A stretch of DNA of 64,000 bases from the NCBI RefSeq assembly GCF_030272615.1, contig NC_081413.1, positions 337,868,802-337,932,801 on the forward strand. Direction: 5' to 3'. Position 1 is the stretch's first letter, and each line of letters opens with the position of its first letter. This document shows, piece after piece, positions 11,600-23,399 of this stretch. Both the position numbers and the translations under genes were made by a program. Below the pieces are notes generated by a model. The model worked only from the letters and a program-made list of their open reading frames with translations. It was not told the DNA's origin and did no database searches. This stretch comes from Cryptomeria japonica. Lineage: Eukaryota; Streptophyta; Pinopsida; Cupressales; Cupressaceae.

Positions 11600-12005
11600 T
11601 TACTCAACAACCCTAGAAGATGTTCTCCGATGGGTCTTTCACTCAAAATGGTTCTGGTGCTAGAATACTATTTATTACTCCTCATAAGTATTTAATCCTA
11701 AAGTCTTATAAGATTTTGTTCCCTTGCACAAACAACATTAAAGAATATGAAGCTTTGGTCAGTGGGATAAAGCTAGCTATAGAATGGAAGGTTGCAGAAT
11801 TACACATCTATGGAGATTCTTAGCTGATCATCAATCAAATCAATGTACATATCAAACTTGAGATGAGAAACTAATGCCTTATAAGAGGATGGTGGATGAA
11901 CTCAAGAAATATTTTTCTTTTGTATCATTCTAACAGATCTCTAGATCCGCAAACAGAGTAGTGGATGCTATGGCCACCTTGGCATCTATACCTAAGTTTT
12001 GATTG
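11600..12005 (+). pseudogene. Tat1 second RNase H (aRNH), split from integrase by a LINE
   Basis: An additional RNase H of the type known from Tat elements. It starts FSDGSFTQNGSGA (first catalytic Asp), then NIKEYEALVSGIKLAIEW (catalytic Glu), IYGDS followed by a TAG and LIINQ (catalytic Asp), and ends NRVVDAMATLASIPK (last Asp). A minus-strand LINE enters after the codon for Lys at 11994-11996. The interrupted frame resumes at 20230 as LHESNFRFEF. Confidence 0.85.
11986..11998 (+). repeat. Target-site duplication, left copy (LINE)
   Basis: CTATACCTAAGTT, identical to the sequence at 20219-20231. The two copies flank the LINE exactly, and the Tat1 pol frame is restored when the intervening DNA and one copy are removed. 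Confidence 0.93.
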
Positions 12006-12161
12006 AATGAAAAATAGGTTTTAAGGACCCGAAACCATTACAACATAGTTAAAATAAAAAGCTGAGAAAATAGAGCCCTCATATAAAGCGACTGGTCCAA
12101 AAAACCAGCGAACAGAAAAAATAGCTAAACAACAAAAAACAACAAAGAACCGAAGGAGACA

Positions 12162-13900
12162 CTACATAGTAATTTTCTTTAGCAGATCCTCTGCCTTAGT
12201 CACCAGCTCGTCATAGGTTGCCCCAACTACTTTTAGCTCCTCCAGGTCCTTATTCACTTTCTTTTCCTTCCTCTTTCCACGAGTGCGAGTTCTGGGACCT
12301 TGGGCTTCCCCGGTTCCTTCTGCATCTAGGTGAATTTCCTGGGTTTCCTTTTCATCATCGAGCTTGCTGATGAGGGTATGGGTGTTGTTGGCTAAGATTT
12401 TTAGAATGCTGAGACTCTACTCCGCAATATTCTTGAGGCACTCCTCTATCTTGTCCACTTTGGCAACTGTATCCGAGAGCATTTTTTCGTTAGTTTCCTC
12501 CAGGGTTTTTCTATCCTGTATCTCCTTTTCAATTTTCTCAAACTGGGGATTAAAGGCATCTCTGATGTCTTTCGCTTTGGCAATTGTGTTCTACAAATCT
12601 TCAATATAATTGGACATAGTGTTCCCCTCTCCAATGTTAATGGTCTCTAGGATCATGACTCTATTGCAGAGTTTTTTGTATTCATCCACAGTATTCTTAT
12701 TCCTGTCAATAAGCCATTTAATGGTTTTCATAAAACCCTTCAAGGCCTCGGGGTGAGGACCAGGAGAAGGAGTAACTTTACCAGGGGTTATCTATTCATC
12801 TTTAGCAATAGGAGGGCAGAAATAGTGTCAGCGGCCCTGAGGGTCTCCTCCATAGTCTCCATCTCCAGGCTTTGTTCAGCTTCCAGGGTTCTTGTTTGCT
12901 TGTCCTCTTTCAGTTCCTTGCCTGTGTCCTCTAGATCTTTGCCAGTCTCCTCTGTTTTCTTTTGCTTCTTCCTGGGTTGGGCTTGGATTTTACTTTTTTC
13001 CTTCAACACTCCCTTAGGGTTCTTCTTCTCCTCAGGGAAATCAGAGTCCTCTTCTTCTGAAGAAATACTAATCAAGGGTTTGCTTTGGGGTTTTTTACTC
13101 TTAGAAGAAGAGGGTCTTGATTTCCTCTTCTTTCTCCTCTCATACTCTGAGTCGTTAGAGCTTTCCTCATTTTCAGTCGAGGAATCATTATCTAAATCCT
13201 CCTCCTCCAAGAAATCAGAATCAGACATTTCTTCTTCTGAATCCACAGAGAGCTGCATTTGATTGATTTTAGTGGCCTTTAGATGATCATAAATGAGGAC
13301 CATAAGTCCCTGGTGCATTGCAATGTCACCCCGAGGATTTTCTTTATATGCTTTTAGGGATGCATTCATAGAACAGAGTAAGAAATAAGGGAAATTCACC
13401 TTATCGTTATGCCTAAAATGATTTAAGAGGACAAAGTGATATCCATATACTTTCGTAAACCTACCATCTAGAGTTATATACCTCATTAAAACAAAGAGAA
13501 TTTACTGCCAAGGCTTTGCAAAAGCCCTAGGTGGGTAATAGGTTTTGCTCAACTTTACCAGTCTTTTCTTCTCTTTCTCTATGACCGGGTACCTTTCAAT
13601 GGATTCCCTGCTGACCTTCCTGACTCTGTAGAAATTGCAGCCCTCCCTTTTGAGTCTCGTAGCTTTAGCTATTAACTCTTTGTCAATTTCCACCAGTTGG
13701 TTGCCCATTTTAAGCTTGCCCTTCTTCCAATTTTTGCAGAAGAAGCTGGTTATCTTTCCATCATGGCCATGGAGTCTCTCAAGGAAGCTCGAAAGACCAC
13801 CCTTTTGCAAAATTTCCCACACCTCTTCTTTCTATTTCCACTCCTTGCAACTTCCTGGCTCATATCTTCTCCTATTTCCGCCCATGGTGTTGTTTCTCAT
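12162..13900 (-). pseudogene. LINE ORF3: accessory protein with conserved N-terminal domain, acidic/basic middle and coiled coil
   Basis: I know no standard LINE function for this ORF. The start is the ATG at 13898-13900, or the better-context ATG at 13883-13885 (MGGNRRRYEPG). The frame reads about 580 codons with four or five stops and one frameshift near 12800. N-terminal third: FFCKNWKKGKLKMGNQLVEI, DKELIAKATRLKREG, FTKVYGYHFVLLNHFRH, resembling globular proteins carried by other plant retroelements. Middle: SEEEMSDSDFLEEEDLDND and KRKSRPSSSKSKK-type patches, suggesting disorder and nuclear localisation. C-terminus: heptad-like helices, then RTRTRGKRKEKK. It lies 197 bp downstream of ORF2, inside the target duplications. 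Confidence 0.75.
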
Positions 13901-14096
13901 AGTCAAGTTCAGGTTACAGAGCTGGTGAAACAGAAAGCTTTTCGAAGCTAAAACAAAAGCCCAGAAAGCGTGCGTAGCATTATTGATTTGACAAGTTATA
14001 ATGCACGTTCTGCTAACTTTGATGTTATAATGAGTAATTCCCTCATTATCGAAGTAACTCGAAGTGCTTACTTCAGTACATATCATAATTGTCTTG

Positions 14097-17000
14097 TCAG
14101 TCAAGATTCTTTGGGGTACTTCGATATCTTTCATTTATTATGATTTGTCTTACATCTCCGGGAAGACCGCTCTCACCTATCCACGTGGTTATTGTATCAT
14201 TCTTCACCGCCACGTTTGCAGCCCAATCAACAGAATAGTTGGCCTCCTGATATATATATGGGATATGTAGCATTTTTTGAAGGTCCCATTGAGACACTTA
14301 ATAATATTGTTGGAATCCCCTTCGATCCAGAGATGGGTACAGTTCCATTTTTTGGCTAGAATAATGCCTTGAAGGGCTGCCATAGCTTCTGCCTTATGAT
14401 TGGTTTGAATGCCAATAGGGACAACAACCATACCTTTGCAAATGCCTCTGTCATCTCTAAGAATAGCTCCACAGCCTGAAGGACTTGGATTTCCTTTGGC
14501 TACTCCATCAAAATTGATTTTAAGCCAACCATGGGGAGGGGTTTGCCATTTAACTTCAAGCCTTTTATTGTGGCTGATATTATGACCATCAATGATCTTC
14601 ATATTCCAGGCTCTTAAGATATTTGACTCCAAAGAGTTGTTTGAGTAACAAGAGACCTCCATAGTTCCCATATTTTCTTGAATAGCCCTTTGAATTTTCT
14701 GAAAAACAATGTCTTGATTTAAGGACACATCCCTGAAAATTCGGTTGTTTCTTTCCTTCCAGAGACCCCACAGAATGTGAGGCAGAGAGAGCTGCCACAT
14801 ACACCTCAGAAAAGAGTTGGTCCAATGAATTTGCCAGGAAGAGAACAAATCTCTGATGTTACTAGGAAACACCCAAGCAAGACTAAAGCTTTTGAGGAAG
14901 CTTTCCCAAACAGAGGTTGAGAAAGAACAACGGAGGGCAAGATGGTCCACTGACTCTTCCTCTTGAAAGCACAACACACACCTATTTGGAAGGGCAAAAC
15001 CTTTGCATTTAAGGTTGTCAATAGTAAGGATCTTATTCTGGAGAATAGTCCAGAAGAACATATTGATTTTAGGAGTTAGCCCTTTTAACCAAGCTTTAGA
15101 CCAGAAAGGATTCATAGGAGGGGAGGGGGAGAGGATACAATACATCGAAGATACAGTAAAGGTACCTTTGGGGTTATATCTCTAGATCAAGGAATCCTCT
15201 TCCTTATTCAGCCGGATAGCAGACAGTTGGGTTTTGAGCTTGGAGAGACTGGGATGAATACTATCAATGTTCTACCAGTTGTTCCCATCCCAGTAATCTA
15301 CCACTAAGGTACCAAAAGAGCCAATACAAAAGGGGGCATGGGAAGCCCACTCATAGAAATCCATTAGGGGTTTGTCAAAAAGCCAGGGATCCTCCTAGAA
15401 TCTCACTTTTCTACCATTTCCAAGTTTCCATGTCACACCTTTAGCAAACACCTCTTTACATTTAGAAACATGGTTCCAGATATGAGATCCATTTATACTA
15501 AGATCTGAATTAAGAAAAGAAGATAAAGAAGAGGACAGAAGAGAATACTTACTTCTCCAATTTTGCACCATTCAGAATCAAAGTTAAACCATCTCCAAAC
15601 TTGTTTTGACAAGAGAGCTTCATTTAAAGTGCGAATCCTCCTAAGCCCCAAACCACCTTTGCTTTTTGGCTTGCAGACCTGATCCCATGCCACCAAGGAC
15701 ATTCTTTTCTTTTCCCCCACCCTAGACCATAGGAATCTTCTTTGAATTTTCTCAATAGCTTCAGCATACTTGACTGGAATTCTGAATAAGCTAAGAGTAT
15801 AAATGGGGATACTTTGAAGAGTAGCCTTAAGAAGAAGGAGCTTACCAGCTTGACTTAAGAGAGCCCCTTTCCAACCTACAAGTTTTTTGTGAAATTTATC
15901 AACCAGCGAACTCCAATAGGAGTCAGGAGGGGCCATCCCCATGGGGAGACCAAGGTAGGTAGTAGGAAGGTCAGCAATCTTACACTCCAGAATTCTATTG
16001 ATCCTTTTTTGTCTTCTCTCTGGAGTGTTAATGAAAAAGACATCACTTTTGGCCCAGTTAATAAGCTGCCCCATTGCAAAAGCATATTTACATAAGGTAT
16101 TCTTCAAAACTTTAGCTTCTGAGATGCTTGAATCCCCCATAATTATTGTATCATCAACATACTGCTGGTGTGAACAAATAAGGTCAGCAGAAGAAGGTTG
16201 GAGACCCTTCAAGGATCCTATCTGCACCAAATTTTCCATGGTTTGTCCAAAGAATTATGCCATAATAATGAATAGGATGGGGGAGATAGGATCTCCTTGC
16301 CTAAGACCTCTCAAAGCTTGGAAAAAGGTTGAAGGAGAACCATTGACAAGAACATCAAAGGACACAGTAGTGGTAAGTTGGGATAAAAGATCCACAATTC
16401 TTGGGGCAAACCCAAAAGCTGTAAGGACTTTCTGTTGAAGAGACCAGTCCACCCTATCACAGGCTTTAGAGAGATCTAGCTTAAGGATGAGACCCTGTTT
16501 CTTTGCTTTAACAAGAGAGTGAATATTCTCATGAACTATAATAATGGAATCAAGAATTTGTTTTCCAGGAACAAACCCATTCTGCTGGTGTTTAATAAAA
16601 TCCAGGAGAATAGACAAGAGTCTAGAGGTCAGGACCTTAGATATGATCTTGTAAAAGGAATTGCAGAGGCTAATAGGTCTAAACTTGTCCAGAGAATCAG
16701 CACCTTGAATCTTGGGGATAAGAGCAATAAAAGTACCATTTATTTCCTTCAAGAGTTTTCTAGCCCCAAAGAATTCCTTAACCCCATTAGCAACATCAGT
16801 CCCGATAATGTCCCAGAACTCTTGAAAAAAGAGCATTGGGAAGCCGTCAGGACTAGGAGCTTTGTTTCCATCAAAGGAGAAAACAACATTTTTAATTTCT
16901 AAGGTGGAAGGAATAGAAGAGAGAAAAACATTATTTTGGGCATCAATGAGATGAGGAATGTTCTGAAGAAAAGAGGACTGAGCTTCAGCATCCAGACTTT

Positions 17001-18225
17001 GATCCCTTGAAAGGAGGTCCGAGAAATACCTCTTAACTTCATTCCTTATTTCATCTTCCTTGACCAACTCCCCACTTTCCACAACTAACTTGTTCATCCT
17101 GTTGGCAGCTTTATGTTTGATAGTTGACATATGGAAGAATCTTGTATTCCTGTCTCCTTCCTTGAGCCATTTGCATCTCAATCTTTGCTTCCAGAACATT
17201 TCCTCTTTAGTAATAATATCATGGTAATTCTTAAGAATCTCATTCTCCTCAGCAATAGAAATAGTACTAAAACCATCCTTCTGGATCTGGTCCTGTATCT
17301 CTTTTAGGTTTTCCTGAATTTTACTCTTAGCCTCAAATATATTCCCAAAGCTGTTCTTATTCCAGATTCGGATGTTGTGCTTCACACTTTTGAGCTTCTT
17401 AACCACTTTGAACATTGTCGTTCTCTCAACTTGGATACTCCACCATTTTTTAATATACTTTTTAATATCAGGGTGAAGAGTCCACATTTTTTCAAATCTA
17501 AAGGGATAGTTTTTTCTTCTATTGATCAAATCATTAAAAGCAATTAGAAAGTGATTGGAACCAACCCAAATATGTGCAGATAAAGAACAAAAATACTGAC
17601 TGTACCAATCATCAAAAATAAGAGTTCGATCAAGGTGCACTTGAATAAGGTCATTACCATTTCTTCTATTTGTCCATGTGAAATTACAACCCTGTATCTC
17701 CAAATCATTAAGAGCTAGAGAATTAATAAAATCCATGAGAGCCATTCTACTTTCCAACTGAGGCAGGCTGCCTCCAAATTTTTCCTCCTCTTTTAAAGGC
17801 GTATTGAAATCCCCCATAACCATCCAACTTAGATTTTTGAAACTTTCCCTAGCCTATTTTATCCTTTTCCAAAAAGAGTTTCTAGCCTTTAAGGTATTAG
17901 GAGCATAAATGTTTGTGAGAACCCATGAAAAACCATCTTTAAGATGTTCAAATTTAATACAAGAAAAATTACCTTCCTAAATAATGACCTGGCCTTTAAC
18001 AGTGTTAAGATTCCAGATAGTAGCAATGCCTCCAGAAGCACCCTCAGAACTTCCCCCACTAATTTTACCATTTTTGAAAAACTTCAAAGATTCAACTTTT
18101 TCTCTACTCATTTTGGTTTCTTGAATGAGAAAAATGTCAGGATTGCTATCTCTTATCATATTCCTAATAATATCATGTTTATGGGGATCATTTAGACCCC
18201 TTAAATTCCAAGAGATTATCTTCAT
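14097..18225 (-). pseudogene. LINE ORF2: endonuclease, reverse transcriptase, zf-RVT and RNase H
   Basis: Catalytic polyprotein for target-primed reverse transcription. It starts at the ATG 18223-18225 (MKIISWNLRGLN), 35 bp after ORF1. The APE-type endonuclease shows FLIQETK, VMGDFNTPL and SNHFLI. RT shows ALIPKIQGADSLDKFRPISL, LKLDLSKACDRVDW, GLRQGDPISPILF and the catalytic YVDD at 16150-16161. The zf-RVT domain has NRCVLCFQEEESVDHLALRC near 14940-15000. The C-terminal RNase H begins WLKINFDGVAKGNPSPSGCG, continues HKAEAMAAL and IEGDS, and ends HIPYIYQEANYSVDWAANVA after a frameshift near 14290. Stops occur near 17975, 17830, 16252 and within 15150-15490. Confidence 0.93.
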
Positions 18226-18260
18226 AGTTACTTACCAATTCCCAGCTCCTTGAGAGTTTT

Positions 18261-19989
18261 CTAAGTTCCATCTGCTATGTTCTTGCTGGCCTCCATGTCT
18301 CTAACTTTGTGATTAGATGGTCGCCCTGGGGAAGAGGAGACATATCCCACATCAACTTGAGCTATTCTGCTAGATTTCCTAATCAAGGATATCGAGGGTG
18401 TTACTGCTTTCTTACTCCTGTGTTTAGGCTGCTTCCATTCCTTTTCTGACATAGGAGCCACTTCCGGATTGGTTAGGATTTTGAAAATTTCATCTTCATT
18501 ACCCCATTTAGGAGTTCTGGACTCAGTTGAAATAATGTTTGCTATTCTTGAATGCTGATCCACATTCGAAAGACTCAATCCCAAAATTGCACACTTTTGG
18601 GCTTCTTGTATTTCAAAACTAGGTATGGCTACAGAAGAGTAAATCCTTTCAACTTGTGGATCTGGGATCTCACCTTTCTCCGGTTGACAGTCTCTAGCTT
18701 CTACTGCCTGATTTTCATATGTGTCATCCACCACTTCATCTTTTGCTTTTGGAGGATCATATTGATCATTCAAATCCATTTTCTGCGTAATTTTTATGGG
18801 ACTAGCTTTGGTTGTTTCATTCCTATCTGCCTCCTGAACAGTGGGACTGAGGATAGAGTTTGAGGCTTCCTTTTGTTCCCCCAAAGGAGAAAAGCGATTT
18901 GGATTTTTTTCCTTATTTTCTATGTTTTTACCTTGCCACACCCTTTTCTCTGGCATATTCTAGCTTTCAATCTGAGGTTTTAACTGATTAGGCTCCGCCT
19001 TTTGCTTTTTTGGACAAGATTTTGCCCAATGACCTACCTTCTTACAATGGAAACAAGCAAAAGGAATAGTTTCATATTCTATATGTTGCTTCCAGGTTCC
19101 CAGTTTTGAAACTAGATCAATCTGTTCCGGCATATCTACCTCAGGGGCTACTCCAACACAGAACCTAGCATGGGTTAATCTTCTTTTTAAATTAGTGACT
19201 AGGTCAATAGAGAGCAGCTCACCAATAGAACTTGCTATTCCAGAGAAGATGCTTTCTACCCAATACTCGAGAGGCAATCCTGGGAGTTTTATCCATACTG
19301 GAACGTGCGCCAGAATAGAATCATTCATATTTAATTTTGGATGCCATTTTCTTAGAACTAGGGCTATCTTTCCCACCATCCAGGGACTCCTGCACAAGAT
19401 ATTAACCTTATCTTCTTCACATGAAAAAGAGAAAGACAGAAGACCTTTGGGAAGAGTCGAGACCTCTACATTTCCTTTTAGTGCCCATTTTCGATTAACA
19501 AAGGCCCTAACAACTTCAATATTTGGGCACATACCCATAAACTTCCCTACCAAGGAGTTCGACATACTATTGATATTATGGTCCAGAACCTGGTCAGGGA
19601 TGGAGATAGAAAACTTACCACCAGAAGGGTCAGAAATTTTCTTAACAGGAGGAAGGGAGGATTTACCAGTTGGGCTAGATCCAAAAAGGGAAGACCATTT
19701 TTTTCCCCTCCCTCTCGTTATCCACGGAGTCTACAAGTGGCATAGGCCCCCCATTGGACCCTACCCCTAGATGTCCTGAAGAATCCGTTGTCATGGCAAA
19801 CAGAGTACCACTGGACTGTGAGTCAGCAACCAGAACTAGGAGGTCCAGGGGCTTGTCCTTATCATCCATAGGACCAGCACCATTGATCTGGCTGCTCTCA
19901 CCATTGGAACTAGGGTTCCCGCCTTGATGGAAATTTGAAATTTGAGCTCCCGCTCCTCCCTCTCCTCCTACTCCTCCCACGTCTCCCAT
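18261..19989 (-). pseudogene. LINE ORF1: DUF4283 and CCHC RNA-binding protein
   Basis: Nucleic-acid-binding partner of ORF2. The start is the ATG 19987-19989 (MGDVGGVGGEGGAG), followed by a Gly/Ser-rich leader. After a frameshift near 19690 the frame reads FGSSPTGKSSLPPVKKISD into the DUF4283 core: MCPNIEVVRAFVNRKWALKG, LPKGLLSFSFSCEEDKVNIL, WMVGKIALVLRKWHP, VPVWIKLPGLPLEYW. A zinc knuckle CFHCKKVGHWAKSC lies near 19005-19050. A TAG at 18960-18962 precedes a further 230 disordered codons. This architecture is standard for plant L1 elements. Confidence 0.9.
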
Positions 19990-20041
19990 CTTTTGGTCCT
20001 CTCTAAGGGGTAACAGGTTGTTGTTTCTTCTTTGGTGTGTA

Positions 20042-20206
20042 TGGTTTGAACCAAGGATGTAGGCTCTATAGGCAAGAAGCCCCACCATTTCTCCAAGGTT
20101 CTCCCCATGGACAAACATGCTCCATTGTCAACATGGTAGAGATGAACCCATGGGGTTTGAACCTAGGTTGTAGGCACTACAGGCAAGAAGCCCCACCATT
20201 TCACCA
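20042..20206 (-). promoter_or_regulatory. Tandem tRNA-like units with Pol III A/B-box matches at the LINE 5' end
   Basis: Two copies of a roughly 52 bp sequence lie 111 bp apart (20044-20095 and 20155-20206). On the minus strand each has an A-box-like TGGTGAAATGG (20196-20206) or TGGAGAAATGG (20085-20095), then about 32 bp, then a B-box-like GGTTCAAACCC (20153-20163) or GGTTCAAACCA (20042-20052). Order and spacing fit an internal Pol III promoter or a tRNA-derived SINE head. They lie just inside the 5' boundary of the LINE. Transcriptional activity is an inference. Confidence 0.6.
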
Positions 20207-20218
20207 AATGGTCATCCC

Positions 20219-20231
20219 CTATACCTAAGTT
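20219..20231 (+). repeat. Target-site duplication, right copy (LINE)
   Basis: CTATACCTAAGTT, matching 11986-11998. Tat1 coding resumes immediately as PKLHESNFRFEFLVEEL. Confidence 0.93.
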
Positions 20232-21583
20232 ACATGAATCCAATTTTCGCTTTGAATTCTTGGTGGAAGAGTTACATTACCCTACCTATGATTCTCCTGA
20301 GACCCAAATAGTCTATTCTATTATTGGACATGACTCATCTCGATACAACCACATTTACTCTTATCTACGAGACCAAATTATCCCTAAAAATCTTACCCAT
20401 AATGAGAAAAGGAACTTAACTCAAAACACTTCACAATATGTCATCATTGCAAACGATTTGTTTAGGCGAAGTTTGGATGGTACATTTCTTAGGTGTCTAG
20501 AAACTGAAGAGTCTAAATGTGCATTATCGGAAGTCCATGAAGGTATTTGTGGATCTCATTTGAATGGTCTTACTTTAGCTCGAAAACTACTAAGGGCTGG
20601 CTACTACTGGCCAGACATGGAGAAGGATGCCATAAAGTTTTCTTAAACTTGTGAAAAATGTCAGCTACATGAAAATCTCATACATACTCCAGCAAAGGAT
20701 CTCATACCCTTCATCACACATTGGCCTTTTCAACAATGGGCCTTTGATCGCATTGGTCAGATCTATCCTGCATCATCCAAGGGACACAAGTTTATCATAG
20801 CTGCCACTGAGTACTTCACTAAGTGGGTAGAAGCGGTTCCTCTCATCAAAGAAATTGGTAAACAATTAGCTCTGTACATTCTAAACCATATCATTTGAAG
20901 GTATGGGATACCTTCATCCATTGTGACTGACAATGGAAGACAATTCAAGAATAAAGATCTAGACGAGCTCTGTGAGAAATTCAAAATTAGAAAACACTGG
21001 TCATTTGTATATTACCCTCAAGGTAATGGACAAGCTGAGGCATCTAAAAAAACTTGTTGACTGTCTTACACAGAACAGTAAATAAATTTGGGAAGGATTG
21101 GCATCTGCAGCTCAATCCCACATTATGGGCTTACAAAACAAGTATCAGAACACCTACTGGGGCTACACCTTTTTCTTTGATGTATGGGTCTGAAGGAGTA
21201 TTACCTATTGAAGTAGAAATACCATCTCTAAAAGTTTCTTTGCAAGGTCTTGTTAGTAATGGAGACTAGAGGATATCTAGACTGCAAGAACTCAAATTGT
21301 TGGATGAACGTCAGCAAGTGGCATTTGATCATCTCAGAGTATATCAAAAGAGAATGTCCAGAGGATATAACAAGAAGGTTCAACAAAGAGAATTTTAGGT
21401 TGGTGACCTAGTTCTGAGGGAAAATCCTAAAAATCAACAGTTTCGAGACAACAAAGGAAAGTTTGAACCCAACTGGCTGGGTACCTACATCGTTACTGCA
21501 GTATTTGGCTCTAGTGCCTATCAGCTCTCAACATCAGAAGGAGAACAACTCCATGAACCGATTAATGCCATCCATTTGAAGTA
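20220..21583 (+). pseudogene. Tat1 integrase
   Basis: Would insert element cDNA. The frame resumes after the LINE with LHESNFRFEFLVEELHYPTY. The HHCC zinc-binding region is EVHEGICGSHLNGLT...AGYYWPDMEKDA, then a stop, then CEKCQLHEN. The catalytic core shows WAFDRIGQIYPASSKGHKFI (Asp), YFTKWVEAVPL, VTDNGRQFKN (Asp) and YYPQGNGQAEASKK (Glu). The C-terminal region includes VGDLVLRENPKN, NKGKFEPNWLGTYIVT and INAIHLK. Stops and frameshifts are scattered from 20643 onward. Confidence 0.9.
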
Positions 21584-21860
21584 ATTCTTCACTTAGCATT
21601 CTCTACTCTAGCAATCTGTACAGCTGAAAAATGCCTCGAAAAAAACTCATAAAAATCATAAAAAGTCCTAAAAAAAAGAAAAAAAAAAAAGGAAAAAGAA
21701 AAAAAGAAAAAAACTGCCTTGGTGAAAACCTGGTAAATAGGCCCCTTGGTAAAAAAAAATGAATCTCTACCAAGTAGGTGAAAACCTAGCAAACAGGCAC
21801 CTCTTGTACTCAACGCTCCATCTATCAATGCAACATTGGCATTTCCCACTTTCATGTATC
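21584..21860 (+). repeat. Post-integrase A/G-rich tract and repeated GGTGAAAACC motif
   Basis: Directly after the integrase stop is a purine tract of A runs broken by G (about 21665-21712). Then come two diverged copies of GGTGAAAACCTGGTAAATAGG at about 21721 and 21778, each followed by a CCTTGG/CCTCTTG-like block. Such short direct repeats after integrase are familiar from Tat-lineage elements. No coding function is apparent. Confidence 0.6.
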
Positions 21861-23100
21861 TTTATTATTGCTTGCACATATTTCAATCACATTTGTGACA
21901 TTCTGGTTTGTTGAAACCCTCATGGATTGAAACTGATCAATTTCCTAGTCTTAGGTTAATCGACAAAGCACATTACATGTCCTAAGCAATATCAACCAAG
22001 TCATCTCTCCGTTTGTGAAACCTGGTCATCCACTCTGAGTCACTCACCTATCTCCTAACTACTGAAGAGTTTTATCATTGAGTACACAAGCAAAACAACA
22101 TAATGGAAAACAATCACTACACAGTTTCAACTATGCATGGAAATTTTCTTTGTGTGTTGTCTTTTATATTGGTTTTCAATTATTATTCCCTCTGAGTAAC
22201 TCGAGGAAGTCTATCTTGACTAAGACAAGCAAGGATTGGGGGCATAATATTTTCTTTGTTTTCTGCTTGTAGGAATGATTTTGATGATTTGGAAACATCT
22301 AATAAGTTGGGTGTCTATGATAAGAGCCTTCACATCAAGGTGAAATCACCACACATACCTCGACTCCGCTTACTTGAATGCTACAGGGAGGTTCCCATCA
22401 TTTCTTTGTCTGTTTTGAGCGAATTTCTTTATCATGCAATTCAGGTCCCTGCATAATCTATCCAAGGATATGATTGAAAAAAAAGGGTCATTGCGAACAA
22501 GATAATTAATATTGCACATGAAAAGAATGGAACTCTAATCTGCCTGTTATGTTTGTTATGCTCAATGATGAAACTTAAGCATTTTAAATCTAGTGACTAG
22601 GTTTAGGTTGCATTTCATTTTGCATCTCATTTTGCATTTCATTCTGTATTTTGTGAATTTAGAGTGATTTTGGTATGGTAATAATCTCTTTATCTTCTGA
22701 ATGAGAGTTGGAAGTATCATCATTTCTTAACTAAGTGGTCTTTTTTTCATCATTTCTCTAATCGAGTACTTGTGTATTGAGATGTTAGCTGCATACATGA
22801 GCATCTTATATAGATTCATACATTTCATTATCACTCATTCACATTCATCTAATTGCATAGAGAAAAAGAAAATTTGCATTGCTCATTACTCATTTTCATT
22901 ATTTATTTGCATATGAAAAGAAACAAAAACAAACATTCATATTCATCTGAATTACATACATCCATGCTAAATAACAAATGCATACATATAGAATAAAGCA
23001 TATAGAAAGCATCTCAAAAATGAATCAACACAAGTATAATGAATTCAAATCAGATCTTGTATATATATATATATATTGTATAAAGTCTCAGAGTAAAAAA
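21861..23100 (+). other. Tat1 noncoding spacer between integrase and antisense ORF
   Basis: No credible long frame on either strand. A short (AT)n run lies near 23060-23075. It matches the long untranslated region that separates pol from the antisense ORF in Tat elements. Confidence 0.55.
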
Positions 23101-23399
23101 TGATGTCAACTGACATCTACAAACTCCCATCGGAGCAATCGTATAGGCTACAAAAAATGGGTGTGTCTAAAAAAAATCTCAAAGCTACAAAAAGAATATC
23201 TAGCTCTCGGCCTCTCCTTCATTGCCTGGTGGAGGAGGTGGAGCCTACTGACTGGGATCCTGACGAGGTGCCCGAGCTCCCTTTGATCATGTCATATACT
23301 GCAAGTAGGGTACAACCTGTTGTGCTACAGGAATAGCTACACTGTAAGCTGCAATGTAATAAGCCACCCGACTGGTCTGGTATAAAACCTCCTGCTGAA

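Larger units (their letters stand above)
11999..20218 (-). mobile_element. L1-type LINE with three ORFs, inserted in Tat1 pol
   Basis: An 8.2 kb unit bounded by a perfect 13 bp target duplication. Reading leftwards: a tandem tRNA-like 5' region, ORF1 (DUF4283 and zinc knuckle), ORF2 (endonuclease, RT, zf-RVT, RNase H), then an additional ORF3 that ends about 160 bp before the 3' boundary. The 3' end (minus strand ...TTTTTCATTCAATCAA) has no long poly(A). All ORFs carry stops or frameshifts. The insertion splits the aRNH-integrase junction of Tat1. Confidence 0.92.

Noticed and set aside
12753-13262. Ser/Phe-rich plus-strand frame
   Set aside because: Mirror of the acidic, Ser/Lys-rich middle of LINE ORF3 on the minus strand.
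18552-18863. Hydrophobic plus-strand frame resembling a membrane protein
   Set aside because: Antisense of LINE ORF1; hydrophobicity comes from complementing Lys/Glu/Asn-rich codons.
20042-20206. Two complete tRNA genes
   Set aside because: A- and B-box-like sequences are present, but I could not form an acceptor stem or anticodon arm; kept as tRNA-like promoter units only.
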